Assembly (NCBI RefSeq): GCF_003843835.1
Contig: NZ_RKQL01000004.1
Span: 7,501-71,500 of the forward strand
Length of the DNA: 64,000 bases
DNA from: Tibeticola sediminis
Lineage (GTDB): Bacteria > Pseudomonadota > Gammaproteobacteria > Burkholderiales > Burkholderiaceae_C
Direction: 5' to 3'
Shown here: in pieces, positions 24,731 through 35,160 of the stretch
Layout: every line of letters starts with the position of its first letter
Position numbering within the stretch: the first letter of the stretch is position 1
The notes under the pieces: generated by a model
What the model saw: only the letters and a program-made list of their open reading frames with translations
Database searches by the model: none
Told to the model about the DNA's origin: nothing
Program-made: the position numbers and the translations under genes

Positions 24731-25750
24731 ATGACGTCGGACGCCTATCTTCCCCAGTCACCGCGCTTGCTGGATCGGGTACGCGAGGTGATTCGGTACA
24801 AACACTATAGCCTCAAAACCGAAGAGGCATACCTGTACTGGATTCGCTTTTTTGTTCGCTGGCACGGTCGCGCTGGGGCGATGCGACATCCCCGCGACAT
24901 GGGCGGCGCCGAGGTTCAGGCGTTCCTGCAAATGCTGGCCACCGAGCGGCGCGCCTCGGTGTCAACCCACAACCAGGCCCTGAGCGCGTTGTTGTTTCTG
25001 TACCGCGATGTGTTGGGGCAAAGCTTGCCCTGGATGAACGATTTGCAGCGCCCCACCCAGCCGCGGCGGATTCCTTCGGTACTGACCCGGGCGGAAGTGT
25101 CGGCCCTGTTGAGCGCCATGGAGGGCGAGCTGGGTTTGCTGGCCCGGTTGCTGTACGGAACGGGCATGCGGCTGATGGAGGGTTTGCGATTGCGGGTGAA
25201 GGACCTTGACTTTGATCGCCATGTGCTGGTGGTGCGCGAGGCCAAGGGAGGGAAGGACCGGGTGGTGATGCTGCCGCGCAGCCTGGAGAAAGCCTTAATG
25301 GCGCAGGTTGCAACCGCCAGGGAGGTGTGGGCCAGCGATCGCAAGGCGCAAGCTGAGGGGGTTGAGGTTCCAGACGCTCTGGCCGTGAAGTACCCTGATC
25401 TGGGCCGGCGCTGGGGCTGGTTCTGGGTTTTTCCGTCGGCCAAGCCGTCGGTTGATCCACGCTCGGGGGCTCAGCGCCGACACCACTTATATGAGGAGCG
25501 GTTGCAGCGGGCCATCAAGCTCGCCGCCGCCGCAGCCCACATTCACAAGCCGGTGTCGGTTCATACCCTTCGCCACTCTTTCGCCACCCACTTGCTGCAG
25601 GCAGGCACCGACATCCGCACCGTGCAGGAGCTGCTGGGGCATTCGGATGTATCGACCACCATGATCTACACGCATGTGCTGAAGGTGGCGGCTGGCGGCA
25701 CGGCCAGCCCGCTGGACGCGCTGGCTTCGACGCTCACCCTGCCCGCCTGA
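24731..25750 (+). CDS. intI: Integron integrase IntI (tyrosine recombinase)
   Basis: 339 residues, the normal length. The SAM-like core-binding domain (YKHYSLKTEEAYLYWIRFFV) is followed by the catalytic domain with arginine I in YGTGMRLMEGLRLRVKDLDF, the lysine in KGGKDRVVMLP, the HxxR box in SVHTLRHSFATHLL and the tyrosine in STTMIYTHVL. Between them lies the IntI-specific insertion (GWFWVFPSAKPSVDPRSG ... HHLYEERLQRAIKLA), which XerC/D lack. All catalytic residues are present and the frame is intact, so the enzyme should be active. It inserts and excises cassettes at attI and attC. Confidence 0.96.
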   Translation: MTSDAYLPQSPRLLDRVREVIRYKHYSLKTEEAYLYWIRFFVRWHGRAGAMRHPRDMGGAEVQAFLQMLATERRASVSTHNQALSALLFLYRDVLGQSLPWMNDLQRPTQPRRIPSVLTRAEVSALLSAMEGELGLLARLLYGTGMRLMEGLRLRVKDLDFDRHVLVVREAKGGKDRVVMLPRSLEKALMAQVATAREVWASDRKAQAEGVEVPDALAVKYPDLGRRWGWFWVFPSAKPSVDPRSGAQRRHHLYEERLQRAIKLAAAAAHIHKPVSVHTLRHSFATHLLQAGTDIRTVQELLGHSDVSTTMIYTHVLKVAAGGTASPLDALASTLTLPA

Positions 25751-25834
25751 TCCCTGAGCCAGCGCGAACCGGCCCGCAAGGTCCGCGCGGGATAATCGCC
25801 GCTTCTTTCTGAAGCCCCCGCACCGGACACCCCC

Positions 25835-26944
25835 ATGAGCTTTGCCCCCCTGCAGAACGACACCTTCCTGCGCGCCTGTCTGCGCCAGGCCACCGACTAC
25901 ACCCCGGTGTGGCTGATGCGCCAAGCCGGGCGCTACCTGCCCGAATACTGCGCCACGCGGGCCAAGGCGGGTTCGTTCATGGGGCTGGCGACGAATGTGG
26001 ACTTCGCCACCGAAGTCACGCTGCAGCCGCTGGACCGGTATGCGCTCGATGCGGCGATTTTGTTTTCCGACATCCTCACCGTGCCCGACGCCATGGGCCT
26101 GGGGTTGTCGTTCCAGCAGGGCGAAGGGCCAAAGTTCGCCCACACCGTGCGCACCGAAGCCGACGTGGCCCGCCTAGCCGTGCCGGATATGAACAAGCTG
26201 CACTATGTGTTCGATGCGGTGACCAGCATCCGCCGGGCGCTCAACGGCCGGGTTCCGCTGATCGGCTTTTCGGGCAGCCCCTGGACGCTGGCCTGCTACA
26301 TGGTCGAAGGCGGCGGCAGCGACGACTACCGCCAGGTCAAAACGCTGATGTACGCGCGCCCGGACCTCATGCACCGCGTGCTCGCGGTCAACGCCGACGC
26401 CGTGGCCGCCTATCTGAACGCGCAGATCGACGCGGGCGCGCAAGCGGTGATGGTGTTCGACAGCTGGGGCGGCGTGCTGGCCGACGGCAAGTTCCAGGAT
26501 TTCAGCCTGGCCTACACCGCGCGCGTGCTGCGCCAGCTCAAGCGCGTGGGCGCCGACGGCGCGGTGGTGCCGCGCATCGTCTTCACCAAAGGCGGCGGGC
26601 TGTGGCTGGAGGACATGAACACGCTCGACTGCGACGTGCTGGGCCTCGACTGGACGGTCAACCTCGGCCGCGCGCGCGCGCTCGTCGGCGGCAGCGTGGG
26701 CGGCCCCGGCAAGGCGCTGCAGGGCAACCTCGACCCCAACGTGCTCTTTGCCCCGCCCGAAGCCATCGCCGCGGAGGCCCGCGCCGTGCTCGAAAGTTTC
26801 GGCACGCCGCACACGGACCGCAAGCTCAGCGGCCCCACGCACATCTTCAACCTCGGCCACGGCATCAGCCAATACACGCCGCCGGAACATGTCACCGCGC
26901 TCGTCGAGACCGTGCATGCGCATTCCCGCGCCATGCGCGCGTGA
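25835..26944 (+). CDS. hemE: Uroporphyrinogen decarboxylase
   Basis: 369 residues, full length. The N-terminal [15 protein letters not shown] holds the conserved substrate-binding arginines; [27 protein letters not shown] and the C-terminal [16 protein letters not shown] are all family signatures. The cytosolic enzyme turns uroporphyrinogen III into coproporphyrinogen III in heme synthesis. priA follows 329 bp downstream, an order seen in many Burkholderiales. Just upstream, beyond intI, is the edge of the integron. Confidence 0.97.
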   Translation: MSFAPLQNDTFLRACLRQATDYTPVWLMRQAGRYLPEYCATRAKAGSFMGLATNVDFATEVTLQPLDRYALDAAILFSDILTVPDAMGLGLSFQQGEGPKFAHTVRTEADVARLAVPDMNKLHYVFDAVTSIRRALNGRVPLIGFSGSPWTLACYMVEGGGSDDYRQVKTLMYARPDLMHRVLAVNADAVAAYLNAQIDAGAQAVMVFDSWGGVLADGKFQDFSLAYTARVLRQLKRVGADGAVVPRIVFTKGGGLWLEDMNTLDCDVLGLDWTVNLGRARALVGGSVGGPGKALQGNLDPNVLFAPPEAIAAEARAVLESFGTPHTDRKLSGPTHIFNLGHGISQYTPPEHVTALVETVHAHSRAMRA

Positions 26945-26951
26945 GCCCGCT

Positions 26952-26997
26952 TGTCAAGCCCATTCCGCGCCCTTTTTCGTGTCTCAGGGGCTTGACA
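26952..26997. terminator. Hairpin downstream of hemE, possible terminator
   Basis: TGTCAAGCCC (26952-26961) pairs perfectly with GGGCTTGACA (26988-26997), with a 26-base loop that includes CCTTTTTC. There is no T-run directly after the stem, so the terminator function is uncertain. The remaining 270 bp before priA hold only a DnaA box. Confidence 0.4.
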
Positions 26998-27193
26998 GGC
27001 GCGTCTTATGCACAAAAAAACGTGGGCCAGGCCGCTTCTTGGGGCTGAGCCGAATAAGCGGCTCAATAGGCCATGAAATTCGCTAAGTGTTTGATTTTTC
27101 GATAGCCGATGGCCGTGCCGAATTTCTGGGCAAGCCAATCAGAGCCTTGATTTTCAAGCCCTCGCCGGCGGTTTGGACATGTTCTCAACAAAG

Positions 27194-27202
27194 TTATCCA
27201 CA
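27194..27202 (+). promoter_or_regulatory. Consensus DnaA box upstream of priA
   Basis: TTATCCACA is a perfect DnaA box, 72 bases before the priA start. Only one is visible, so this is not an origin. It could link priA expression to DnaA. Confidence 0.5.
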
Positions 27203-27273
27203 GAAGCGGTGGACATCCCGCCCGCGCCCCCATCTTCAAGGACTTAGCGATCGTTTGGAAAAGTTTTGACGAA

Positions 27274-29424
27274 GTGCCAGCGCCAAACCAACCCGACCCG
27301 ACCGCCCGTTGCTGGTGCGAAGTCGCGGTGCCTTCCCCCGCGCACACCGCGATCAGCGGGCCGTTGAGCTACGCCTGCGAGCGCCCGCTCGCGCCCGGGA
27401 CGCTGGTGCGCGTGCCGCTGGGGCGCTCCGAGGTTTTGGGGGTGGTCTGGTCTTGCGCGGCCCAGCCGCCGGCCAACGTGCCCGCGGCCTCCTTACGCTC
27501 GATCACAGCCGATCTTTCAGGACTCGCCCCGCTGAGCGCCGCTTGGCGGCAGTTGGTGGAATTCACCGCGCGTTATTACCAGCGCGGGCTCGGCGAGGTT
27601 GCCGTGGCCGCCTTGCCGCCGGCGCTGCGCAGCCTCGATGCCGAACAGCTTCAGCGGCGCCTGCGGCGCCGGGCCGCCGCCGCACACGACACGACCGCAG
27701 CCAGCCCCCGCCGCGGGACGGCCGACTCGGAACCGCCGCCGTTGAGCGCACAGCAGCAGGCGGCGCTGGCACAAATTGACGCCGAGCCGGGGCCGTTTCT
27801 GCTGTTTGGCGCCACCGGCAGCGGCAAAACCGAGGTCTATCTTCGGTCCGCGCAAGCCTTGCTCGAGCGCGATGCCTCGGCCCAAGCGCTGGTCCTGGTG
27901 CCGGAGATCAACCTGACGCCACAGCTCGAAGCGCGCTTTTCCGCGCGCTTTGCCCCGCGCTGGGGAGACGATGCGGTCGTTTCGCTGCACAGCGCCATGA
28001 CGCCCGCACAGCGGCTGCGCGCCTGGCTGCTCGCGCACGAAGGTCGTGCGCGCATCGTGCTGGGCACCCGGCTTGCGGTGTTTGCGTCGCTGCCGCGGCT
28101 GGGGCTGATCGTGGTCGACGAAGAGCACGACCCGAGCTACCGCCAACAGGAAGGTGCGCGCTACTCGGCGCGCGACCTCGCGCTCTACCGCGGACGACTG
28201 GAGCAGGCCAAAGTCATCTTGGGCTCGGCCACGCCCTCGATCGAGAGCTGGTACCACAGCCGGCCCGGCGGGCGCTACCGCCGCATCGACATGCCCGAGC
28301 GCATCGGTGCCGCACCGCAGGCGCAGGTGCGCCGCATCGACATGAGCCACCAGCCGCGCGGTGCCGTGCTCTCGCCGCCGCTGGTCGAAGCGATCGCCGA
28401 GCGGGTGCGTCGCGGCGAGCAGTCGCTGCTGCTCCTCAACCGTCGCGGCTACGCGCCCGTGCTGCATTGCCCCGATTGCGGCTGGAAGAGCGACTGCCCG
28501 CACTGCAGCGCGCACCAGGTGTTCCACAAGATCGACCGCACGCTGCGCTGCCACCATTGCGGTTTCACGCAGCGGGTCCCTCGCGCGTGCCCGAGCTGCG
28601 GCAACCTCGACATCGCGGCCTTGGGTCGCGGCACCGAACGGCTGGAAGAGCATCTCGCCGAACGGCTCGCCGACGTCCGCCGACCCGACGGTCAGCCACC
28701 GCGCATCCTGCGCATCGACGCCGACAGCACCCGCGCCCAGGGTGCGCTCGAAGCCGCACTCGATCAGGTCCATGCCGGTCAAATCGACGTGCTCGTTGGC
28801 ACGCAAATGGTCGCCAAAGGGCACGACTTTCGCCGCATCACACTCGTCGCCGCGGTCAACCCCGATGGGGCGCTGTTCTCCAGCGACTTTCGCGCCGCCG
28901 AGCGCCTGTTTGCCCTACTGGTACAGGCTGCAGGCCGCGCCGGGCGTGCCGGGGAAAGCGGCCCACTCGGCCAGCCCGCCCCGAGCGAGATGTGGGTGCA
29001 AACCTTCCACCCGGCGCACCCCTTGTTCGAGGCACTGCGCCGCTACGACTACCCCGCTTTCGCCGAGAGCGAACTCGCCGAGCGGCAGGCCGCCCAGCTC
29101 CCGCCGTTCGGCCACCAGGCCCTGCTGCGCGCCGAGGCGCGAAGCCAAGAGGCCGCCCAAGCCTTCCTCACCGCCGCGGCCGCACGCGCGCAGGCCGAAA
29201 TCCCCGAATACGCCGCAGGCGTGACGCTCTACGGCGCCGTGCCCCAGACGATCGCCCGCGTCGCCCGCGTCGAACGCGCCCAGTTGCTCGTGGAGAGCGC
29301 CTCGCGCCGGGCGCTGCAAGCCTTCCTCGCCGCCTGGCGGCCTTGGTTGCTCGAATTGCGCGCGCAACCCGAACACCGCGCCGTCATCCGCTGGGCCATC
29401 GACGTCGACCCGCCCAGCATCTGA
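27274..29424 (+). CDS. priA: Primosomal replication protein N' (PriA helicase)
   Basis: 716 residues. The N-terminal DNA-binding part ends near residue 150. The helicase core has Walker A FGATGSGKTEVYL, VVDEEHDPSYRQ (DEEH box), LGSATPSIESW and, later, GTQMVAKGHDF and AAGRAGRAGE. Zinc-binding cysteines are split CPDCGWKSDCPHC ... CHHCGFTQRVPRACPSCG. PriA restarts stalled replication forks. The start is GTG at 27274; no better ATG in frame exists nearby. A DnaA box lies upstream. Confidence 0.95.
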   Translation: MPAPNQPDPTARCWCEVAVPSPAHTAISGPLSYACERPLAPGTLVRVPLGRSEVLGVVWSCAAQPPANVPAASLRSITADLSGLAPLSAAWRQLVEFTARYYQRGLGEVAVAALPPALRSLDAEQLQRRLRRRAAAAHDTTAASPRRGTADSEPPPLSAQQQAALAQIDAEPGPFLLFGATGSGKTEVYLRSAQALLERDASAQALVLVPEINLTPQLEARFSARFAPRWGDDAVVSLHSAMTPAQRLRAWLLAHEGRARIVLGTRLAVFASLPRLGLIVVDEEHDPSYRQQEGARYSARDLALYRGRLEQAKVILGSATPSIESWYHSRPGGRYRRIDMPERIGAAPQAQVRRIDMSHQPRGAVLSPPLVEAIAERVRRGEQSLLLLNRRGYAPVLHCPDCGWKSDCPHCSAHQVFHKIDRTLRCHHCGFTQRVPRACPSCGNLDIAALGRGTERLEEHLAERLADVRRPDGQPPRILRIDADSTRAQGALEAALDQVHAGQIDVLVGTQMVAKGHDFRRITLVAAVNPDGALFSSDFRAAERLFALLVQAAGRAGRAGESGPLGQPAPSEMWVQTFHPAHPLFEALRRYDYPAFAESELAERQAAQLPPFGHQALLRAEARSQEAAQAFLTAAAARAQAEIPEYAAGVTLYGAVPQTIARVARVERAQLLVESASRRALQAFLAAWRPWLLELRAQPEHRAVIRWAIDVDPPSI

Positions 29425-29514
29425 GCCTAACAGGCCACTAGGGCAAACCCCGATATCGCACGCTCTTCGCTTGGCCCATATACTCCGGCTGGTATTTGTG
29501 GCAACGCCGAATGG

Positions 29515-29583
29515 GTCGCTGCGATGGCCCGCGGCCCGACTGCGGACCATCGCAGCGACAAACCCAGCCTTCCCCCTGGGTTT
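29515..29583 (+). promoter_or_regulatory. Two tandem hairpins in the leader of the YeeE/YedE cluster
   Basis: GTCGCTGCGATGG (29515-29527) pairs perfectly with CCATCGCAGCGAC (29547-29559). Immediately after, AAACCCAG (29560-29567) pairs with CTGGGTTT (29576-29583). They end 43 bases before the first ATG of the cluster. They could be a regulatory leader or the priA terminator, and neither has a T-run. Confidence 0.45.
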
Positions 29584-29626
29584 GCGGCGGATTGGGTCTT
29601 TCAACCTTTGATCGAAACGGTACACC

Positions 29627-30169
29627 ATGACGACAGCGACGATGACTTCCCATGCGCCGAGCACCCGCGCGGTGCGGCCCTTCTGGCCACCGCTGCTGGC
29701 CGGCGTTTTCCTCGGCCTGGTGCTGCTCGTGACCTTTCTTTGGACGGGACACGGCTTGGGCGCCACGGGCTTCACCACGCGCCTGGCCGCCTGGCTCGGC
29801 CTGCAGGTCGCGCCGGCAGCGACGCAGGCCAACGCCTACCTCGGCCCCATCGCCGAAAGCGGGCAGCCGCTCAACAACTGGATCACCTGGCAGGTGATCG
29901 GCGTGTTCATCGGCGCGCTCGCGTCGGCTTTCATGGCCGGTCGCTTCCGGGTGCAGCTCGACGGTGCCCGCAGCATCGGCACCGGGCCGCGCATCCTCAC
30001 CGCCTTGCTCGGTGGCATGCTCGCGGGCTTTGGTGCCCGCGTCTCTGCCGGCTGCACGAGCGGCCTTGGTCTCTCGGGCGCCGCGACGCTTGGGGTCGCA
30101 GCCTTCGTATTCCTCGGCACGTTCTTCGTGTCCGGCTTGATCGTGCATCGCCTGGTGCGGGGGGTTTGA
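29627..30169 (+). CDS. YeeE/YedE family transporter, first half
   Basis: 180 residues with about four or five membrane helices. The family signature ARVSAGCTSGLGLSGAATLG lies near residue 140; its cysteine is the conserved residue that handles thiosulfate in the TsuA/YeeE structure. The single-chain transporter is about 350 residues; here it is split in two, this gene and the next one 1 base away, as is common. Together they should form the membrane channel for a sulfur compound such as thiosulfate. First gene of the sulfur-type cluster. Confidence 0.88.
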   Translation: MTTATMTSHAPSTRAVRPFWPPLLAGVFLGLVLLVTFLWTGHGLGATGFTTRLAAWLGLQVAPAATQANAYLGPIAESGQPLNNWITWQVIGVFIGALASAFMAGRFRVQLDGARSIGTGPRILTALLGGMLAGFGARVSAGCTSGLGLSGAATLGVAAFVFLGTFFVSGLIVHRLVRGV

Positions 30170-30170
30170 G

Positions 30171-30782
30171 ATGTTTCCTTTGAATGACAACGGCATGATT
30201 TCGGGCCTCGTCTGCGGCCTGCTGTTTGGCGTCGCGCTCGAGCGCTCGGGCTTTGGCAGTCCGTGCAAACTCACCGGCCAGTTCAGTCTGCGCGACTGGT
30301 CCGTGCTGAAAGTGATGTTCACGGCCATCGTCGTCGCGGCCACCGGCCTCTACCTGCTGCGCGTCATGGGCTTGCTCGCAGCCGACTCGGTCTTCGTCCC
30401 GCCCGCCATGCTGGCTGCGGCCGCAGCCGGCGGCGTGCTGGTGGGCTCGGGCTTTGCCATCGGCGGCTATTGCCCTGGCACGTCCATGGTGGGCCTGGCC
30501 TCGGGGCGGCTCGACGCGCTGGTATTTCTCGTCGGGCTGATCCTCGGCACCTTCGTCTTCGCTGGGCTCTATGGGCCCACCATCGAAGCGCTGATGAACG
30601 CGTGGGAGCTCGAAAGCGGCGACACCTTCGCCGACGCCTTTGGCATCCCCGATCTGGTCGTCATCGGTTTGATGGCGGCCGCACTCGTCGGGGTGTTTTA
30701 CGCTGGCTCCTGGTTCGAGCGCCGCAGCCGCGGCCCCGTCACGGCCGAGCAAGCCGTGGCCGGTGCCGGCGCCGAGGCTTGA
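30171..30782 (+). CDS. YeeE/YedE family transporter, second half
   Basis: 203 residues, about five helices. ERSGFGSPCKLTGQF near the start and IGGYCPGTSMVGLASGRLDA near residue 100 are the two cysteine loops of YeeE/YedE proteins. It starts 1 base after the stop of the partner gene, so the two are translated together. It is followed by the small Cys-repeat protein gene. Substrate probably thiosulfate or another sulfane species, inferred from the family and the rhodanese downstream. Confidence 0.88.
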   Translation: MFPLNDNGMISGLVCGLLFGVALERSGFGSPCKLTGQFSLRDWSVLKVMFTAIVVAATGLYLLRVMGLLAADSVFVPPAMLAAAAAGGVLVGSGFAIGGYCPGTSMVGLASGRLDALVFLVGLILGTFVFAGLYGPTIEALMNAWELESGDTFADAFGIPDLVVIGLMAAALVGVFYAGSWFERRSRGPVTAEQAVAGAGAEA

Positions 30783-30852
30783 TCCCCCGCGCGATCGACG
30801 CCACCAAGGCACACTTCTTTTTTCCGTCAACGTGTCACGAAAGGACGCACCC

Positions 30853-31095
30853 ATGAAACGCCAACCCAAGAAACTCGGTGAAACCGTCTCGGCCCTGCTG
30901 GTCGCCAGCGCGCTGATCGCGCCCGCGCCGGCGGCCCTCGCTGCCGACGCCCCGGCCCAAGGCGCGAGCGCCAGCAAGGCTGCCGCCAACCCCTGCGGAC
31001 CCGCCAACCCCTGCGGCCCCGCCAAGAAGAAAAAGAAGAAAGCCGAGTCGGGCAACCCCTGCGCTCCGGCCAACCCGTGCGCACCGAAGAAATAA
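30853..31095 (+). CDS. Small exported protein with NPCxP repeats
   Basis: 80 residues. A basic start and signal peptide (LGETVSALLVASALIAPAPA) end at ALAA. The mature part is only about 50 residues: an Ala-rich spacer, then NPCGPANPCGPA, a run of lysines, and NPCAPANPCAPKK. The four cysteines sit in four near-identical NPC(G/A)P units. The short tandem NPC repeats suggest metal or sulfane-sulfur binding in the periplasm. No named family recognised. The start has AAAGGACG upstream. Its last 19 bases overlap the next gene. Confidence 0.75.
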   Translation: MKRQPKKLGETVSALLVASALIAPAPAALAADAPAQGASASKAAANPCGPANPCGPAKKKKKKAESGNPCAPANPCAPKK

Positions 31096-31721
31096 ACAAT
31101 CTCCGCGAGCGTCGCCTTGCCGCGGCCGAGACCGTGGCTGCGCTGCAGTTGCACTACGCACGCGCGGGCCGCGGCCTCGCCGAGGTCGCCTTGGCTGGGG
31201 CTCGGACGCTCGAACCTCTGCGCCATTACCCGGCACGCGACGTCGTGGATCCGGCCCGGGGCACGCGTTTCTACTATCACGCGCACACCTCGCGCCGCTA
31301 TCCGGCCGAAGAGCATGGGCACTTTCATCTCTTCGTTTATCCATCCGGGCAGCCCTCAGGGCCGGATTTTTTCCACCTTGCCGGCCTGTCGCTCGACGCC
31401 CGGGGCATGCCTTTGCGCTGGTTCACCACCAACCGCTGGGTTACGGGCGAACGGTGGCACAGCGCGGACGCCCTGCTGGATGCTCTGCCCCGTTTTGCCA
31501 TCGAGACGCGGGGGCGCCTCGCGCCGCTGGCGCGTTGGTTGACGGCGATGGTGCAGCTGTACGCACCGCAAATCCGCGCGCTCATCCTTCGGCGCGACGC
31601 GCGCATCGCGCGCAAGCTGTCCCAAACCCCGGGCGAAGCGCTGTTCGAGGATCGGCGCCTCGATGTGGTGTCTGAGTGCCGCGTGTCGCTGCCGCAAACG
31701 CTGGCGCAGATCGCCGGCTGA
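31077..31721 (+). CDS. Unrecognised soluble protein of the sulfur cluster
   Basis: 214 residues, no signal peptide or membrane helix. The middle contains FYYHAHTSRRYPAEEHGHFHLFVYPSG (given in parts: HAHTSRRYP, EEHGHFHLF), a cluster of histidines and acids that could hold a metal. LDARGMPLRWFTTNRWVTGE follows. It may be the family filed as DUF6969, but I am not certain. The GTG start at 31077 overlaps the Cys-repeat gene by 19 bases, suggesting coupled translation. Context ties it to the YeeE and rhodanese genes. Confidence 0.7.
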   Translation: MRTEEINNLRERRLAAAETVAALQLHYARAGRGLAEVALAGARTLEPLRHYPARDVVDPARGTRFYYHAHTSRRYPAEEHGHFHLFVYPSGQPSGPDFFHLAGLSLDARGMPLRWFTTNRWVTGERWHSADALLDALPRFAIETRGRLAPLARWLTAMVQLYAPQIRALILRRDARIARKLSQTPGEALFEDRRLDVVSECRVSLPQTLAQIAG

Positions 31722-31764
31722 CAACGCCGCTGGTTTTCATTCAACCCAAGTCAATAGGAGATTC

Positions 31765-32757
31765 ATGATGAGACAACTATTCGCCAAATGCGCGGCCACA
31801 GCCGTTTTGAGCTGGGGCGCCGTCACGGCCTTTGCCGCAGGCTTGCCCGGTCCGATCGTCGATTCGGCCTGGCTGGCCGCGAACCTCGACCAGGTGCAGG
31901 TCGTCGACGTGCGCAGCAACCCCAAGACCTTCACCGCCAAGCCTGAAGTCTCAACCGACCCGAAGACCGGCAAGAAGACACTGGAAGAGGTCGGCGGCCA
32001 CATTCCGGGCGCCCGGCTGATCGACATGAAAACCATGCGGGTCGAGCGTGAAATCGGCGGCATGAAGGTCAAATACATGATCCCCGAGAAGGCCACCTTC
32101 GAGAAAGCCGTGCAAGCCGCAGGCGTCGATGCGGGCAAGCCCATCGTGCTCGTGCCCGTGGGCACCGAGCCGGCCGATGTGGACGACGCGCTGCGCGTCT
32201 ACTGGCAAATGAAGGTCTACGGCGAGGACGACATCGCCGTGCTCGATGGAGGTGTCGCCAACTGGCTGCTCGAAGGCCGCGCCGTGAGCACCGACCCCGC
32301 ACCCGCCAAGACCGGCAACTGGGTGGCCAAGGCGGACCGCACCGCCCAGTATTTCGCCAGCACCGAGGATGTGGCCAAGTCCATCGAAGCCAAAAATGCC
32401 ACCCTGGTCGACTCGCGCGACCTCAAGAGCTACCACGGCCTCGTGAAGCGTGACTATGTCTTTGCGTATGGCCACCTCGAAGGCGCCAAGCTCTACCCGC
32501 CCGAGCTGATGCTGAAGTCCGCCGGCGGCGCGGTGAAGTTCATGAGCCCGAACACCTACCGCGCGCTGTTCGCGGCCCAGGGCATCGATCCGGCAGCTCC
32601 GGCCATCACGTACTGCAACTCGGGTCACCTCTCCTCGGGCCCGTGGTTCGTGTTGTCCGAGGTCCTGGGAAACAAGAACACCCGCCTCTACGACGGCTCG
32701 CTGCATGAGTGGACGCTGGCCAAGCGCCCGCTCGTCGGCGCGGTGCCGCTGCAGTAA
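31765..32757 (+). CDS. Periplasmic double-rhodanese sulfurtransferase
   Basis: About 330 residues. A signal peptide ends at VTAFAAG. The first rhodanese domain (about 30-180) has VVDVRSNPK and GHIPGARLIDM but no catalytic cysteine (VLVPVGTEPADVDDALRVYW). The second (about 200-325) has LVDSRDLKSYHG, GHLEGAKLYP and the active loop ITYCNSGHLSSGPW with cysteine. The protein should move sulfane sulfur in the periplasm. AGGAG fits both ATG 31765 (4 bases) and 31768 (7 bases). Last gene of the cluster, followed by a strong terminator. Confidence 0.88.
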   Translation: MMRQLFAKCAATAVLSWGAVTAFAAGLPGPIVDSAWLAANLDQVQVVDVRSNPKTFTAKPEVSTDPKTGKKTLEEVGGHIPGARLIDMKTMRVEREIGGMKVKYMIPEKATFEKAVQAAGVDAGKPIVLVPVGTEPADVDDALRVYWQMKVYGEDDIAVLDGGVANWLLEGRAVSTDPAPAKTGNWVAKADRTAQYFASTEDVAKSIEAKNATLVDSRDLKSYHGLVKRDYVFAYGHLEGAKLYPPELMLKSAGGAVKFMSPNTYRALFAAQGIDPAAPAITYCNSGHLSSGPWFVLSEVLGNKNTRLYDGSLHEWTLAKRPLVGAVPLQ

Positions 32758-32778
32758 AGGCCACACCCCGGCAGGAAC

Positions 32779-32802
32779 AAGGGCGCCCGCTGGCGCCCTT
32801 TT
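32779..32802. terminator. Strong hairpin terminator between rhodanese gene and katG
   Basis: AAGGGCGCC (32779-32787), loop CGCT, GGCGCCCTT (32792-32800), then TT. The stem is a perfect 9 pairs; as A and T runs border both sides it can stop transcription from both convergent genes. Confidence 0.85.
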
Positions 32803-32823
32803 CGTTGCGTGCGATCGGCGGCT

Positions 32824-35160
<2,337 letters not shown>

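Larger units (their letters stand above)
21025..25750. mobile_element. Chromosomal integron with six gene cassettes
   Basis: An IntI-type integrase gene (24731-25750, + strand) is divergent from six consecutive cassettes on the - strand. Each holds one open reading frame followed by an attC bounded by RYYYAAC and GTTRRRY sites. Reading away from the integrase: zinc-ribbon protein, Gly-rich membrane protein, DUF4124 protein and three small membrane proteins. The cassettes are visibly lower in GC than the surroundings and differ in codon use. Resistance genes are absent, as in environmental integrons. The far edge abuts a degenerate GGDEF fragment. Confidence 0.93.

Noticed and set aside
24731-25750. 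IntI as XerC/XerD or phage integrase
   Set aside because: The IntI-specific insertion before the second arginine and the divergent attC array identify it as an integron integrase.
27194-27202. DnaA box as part of a replication origin
   Set aside because: Only one box is present, without AT-rich repeats, dnaA, dnaN or gidA nearby.
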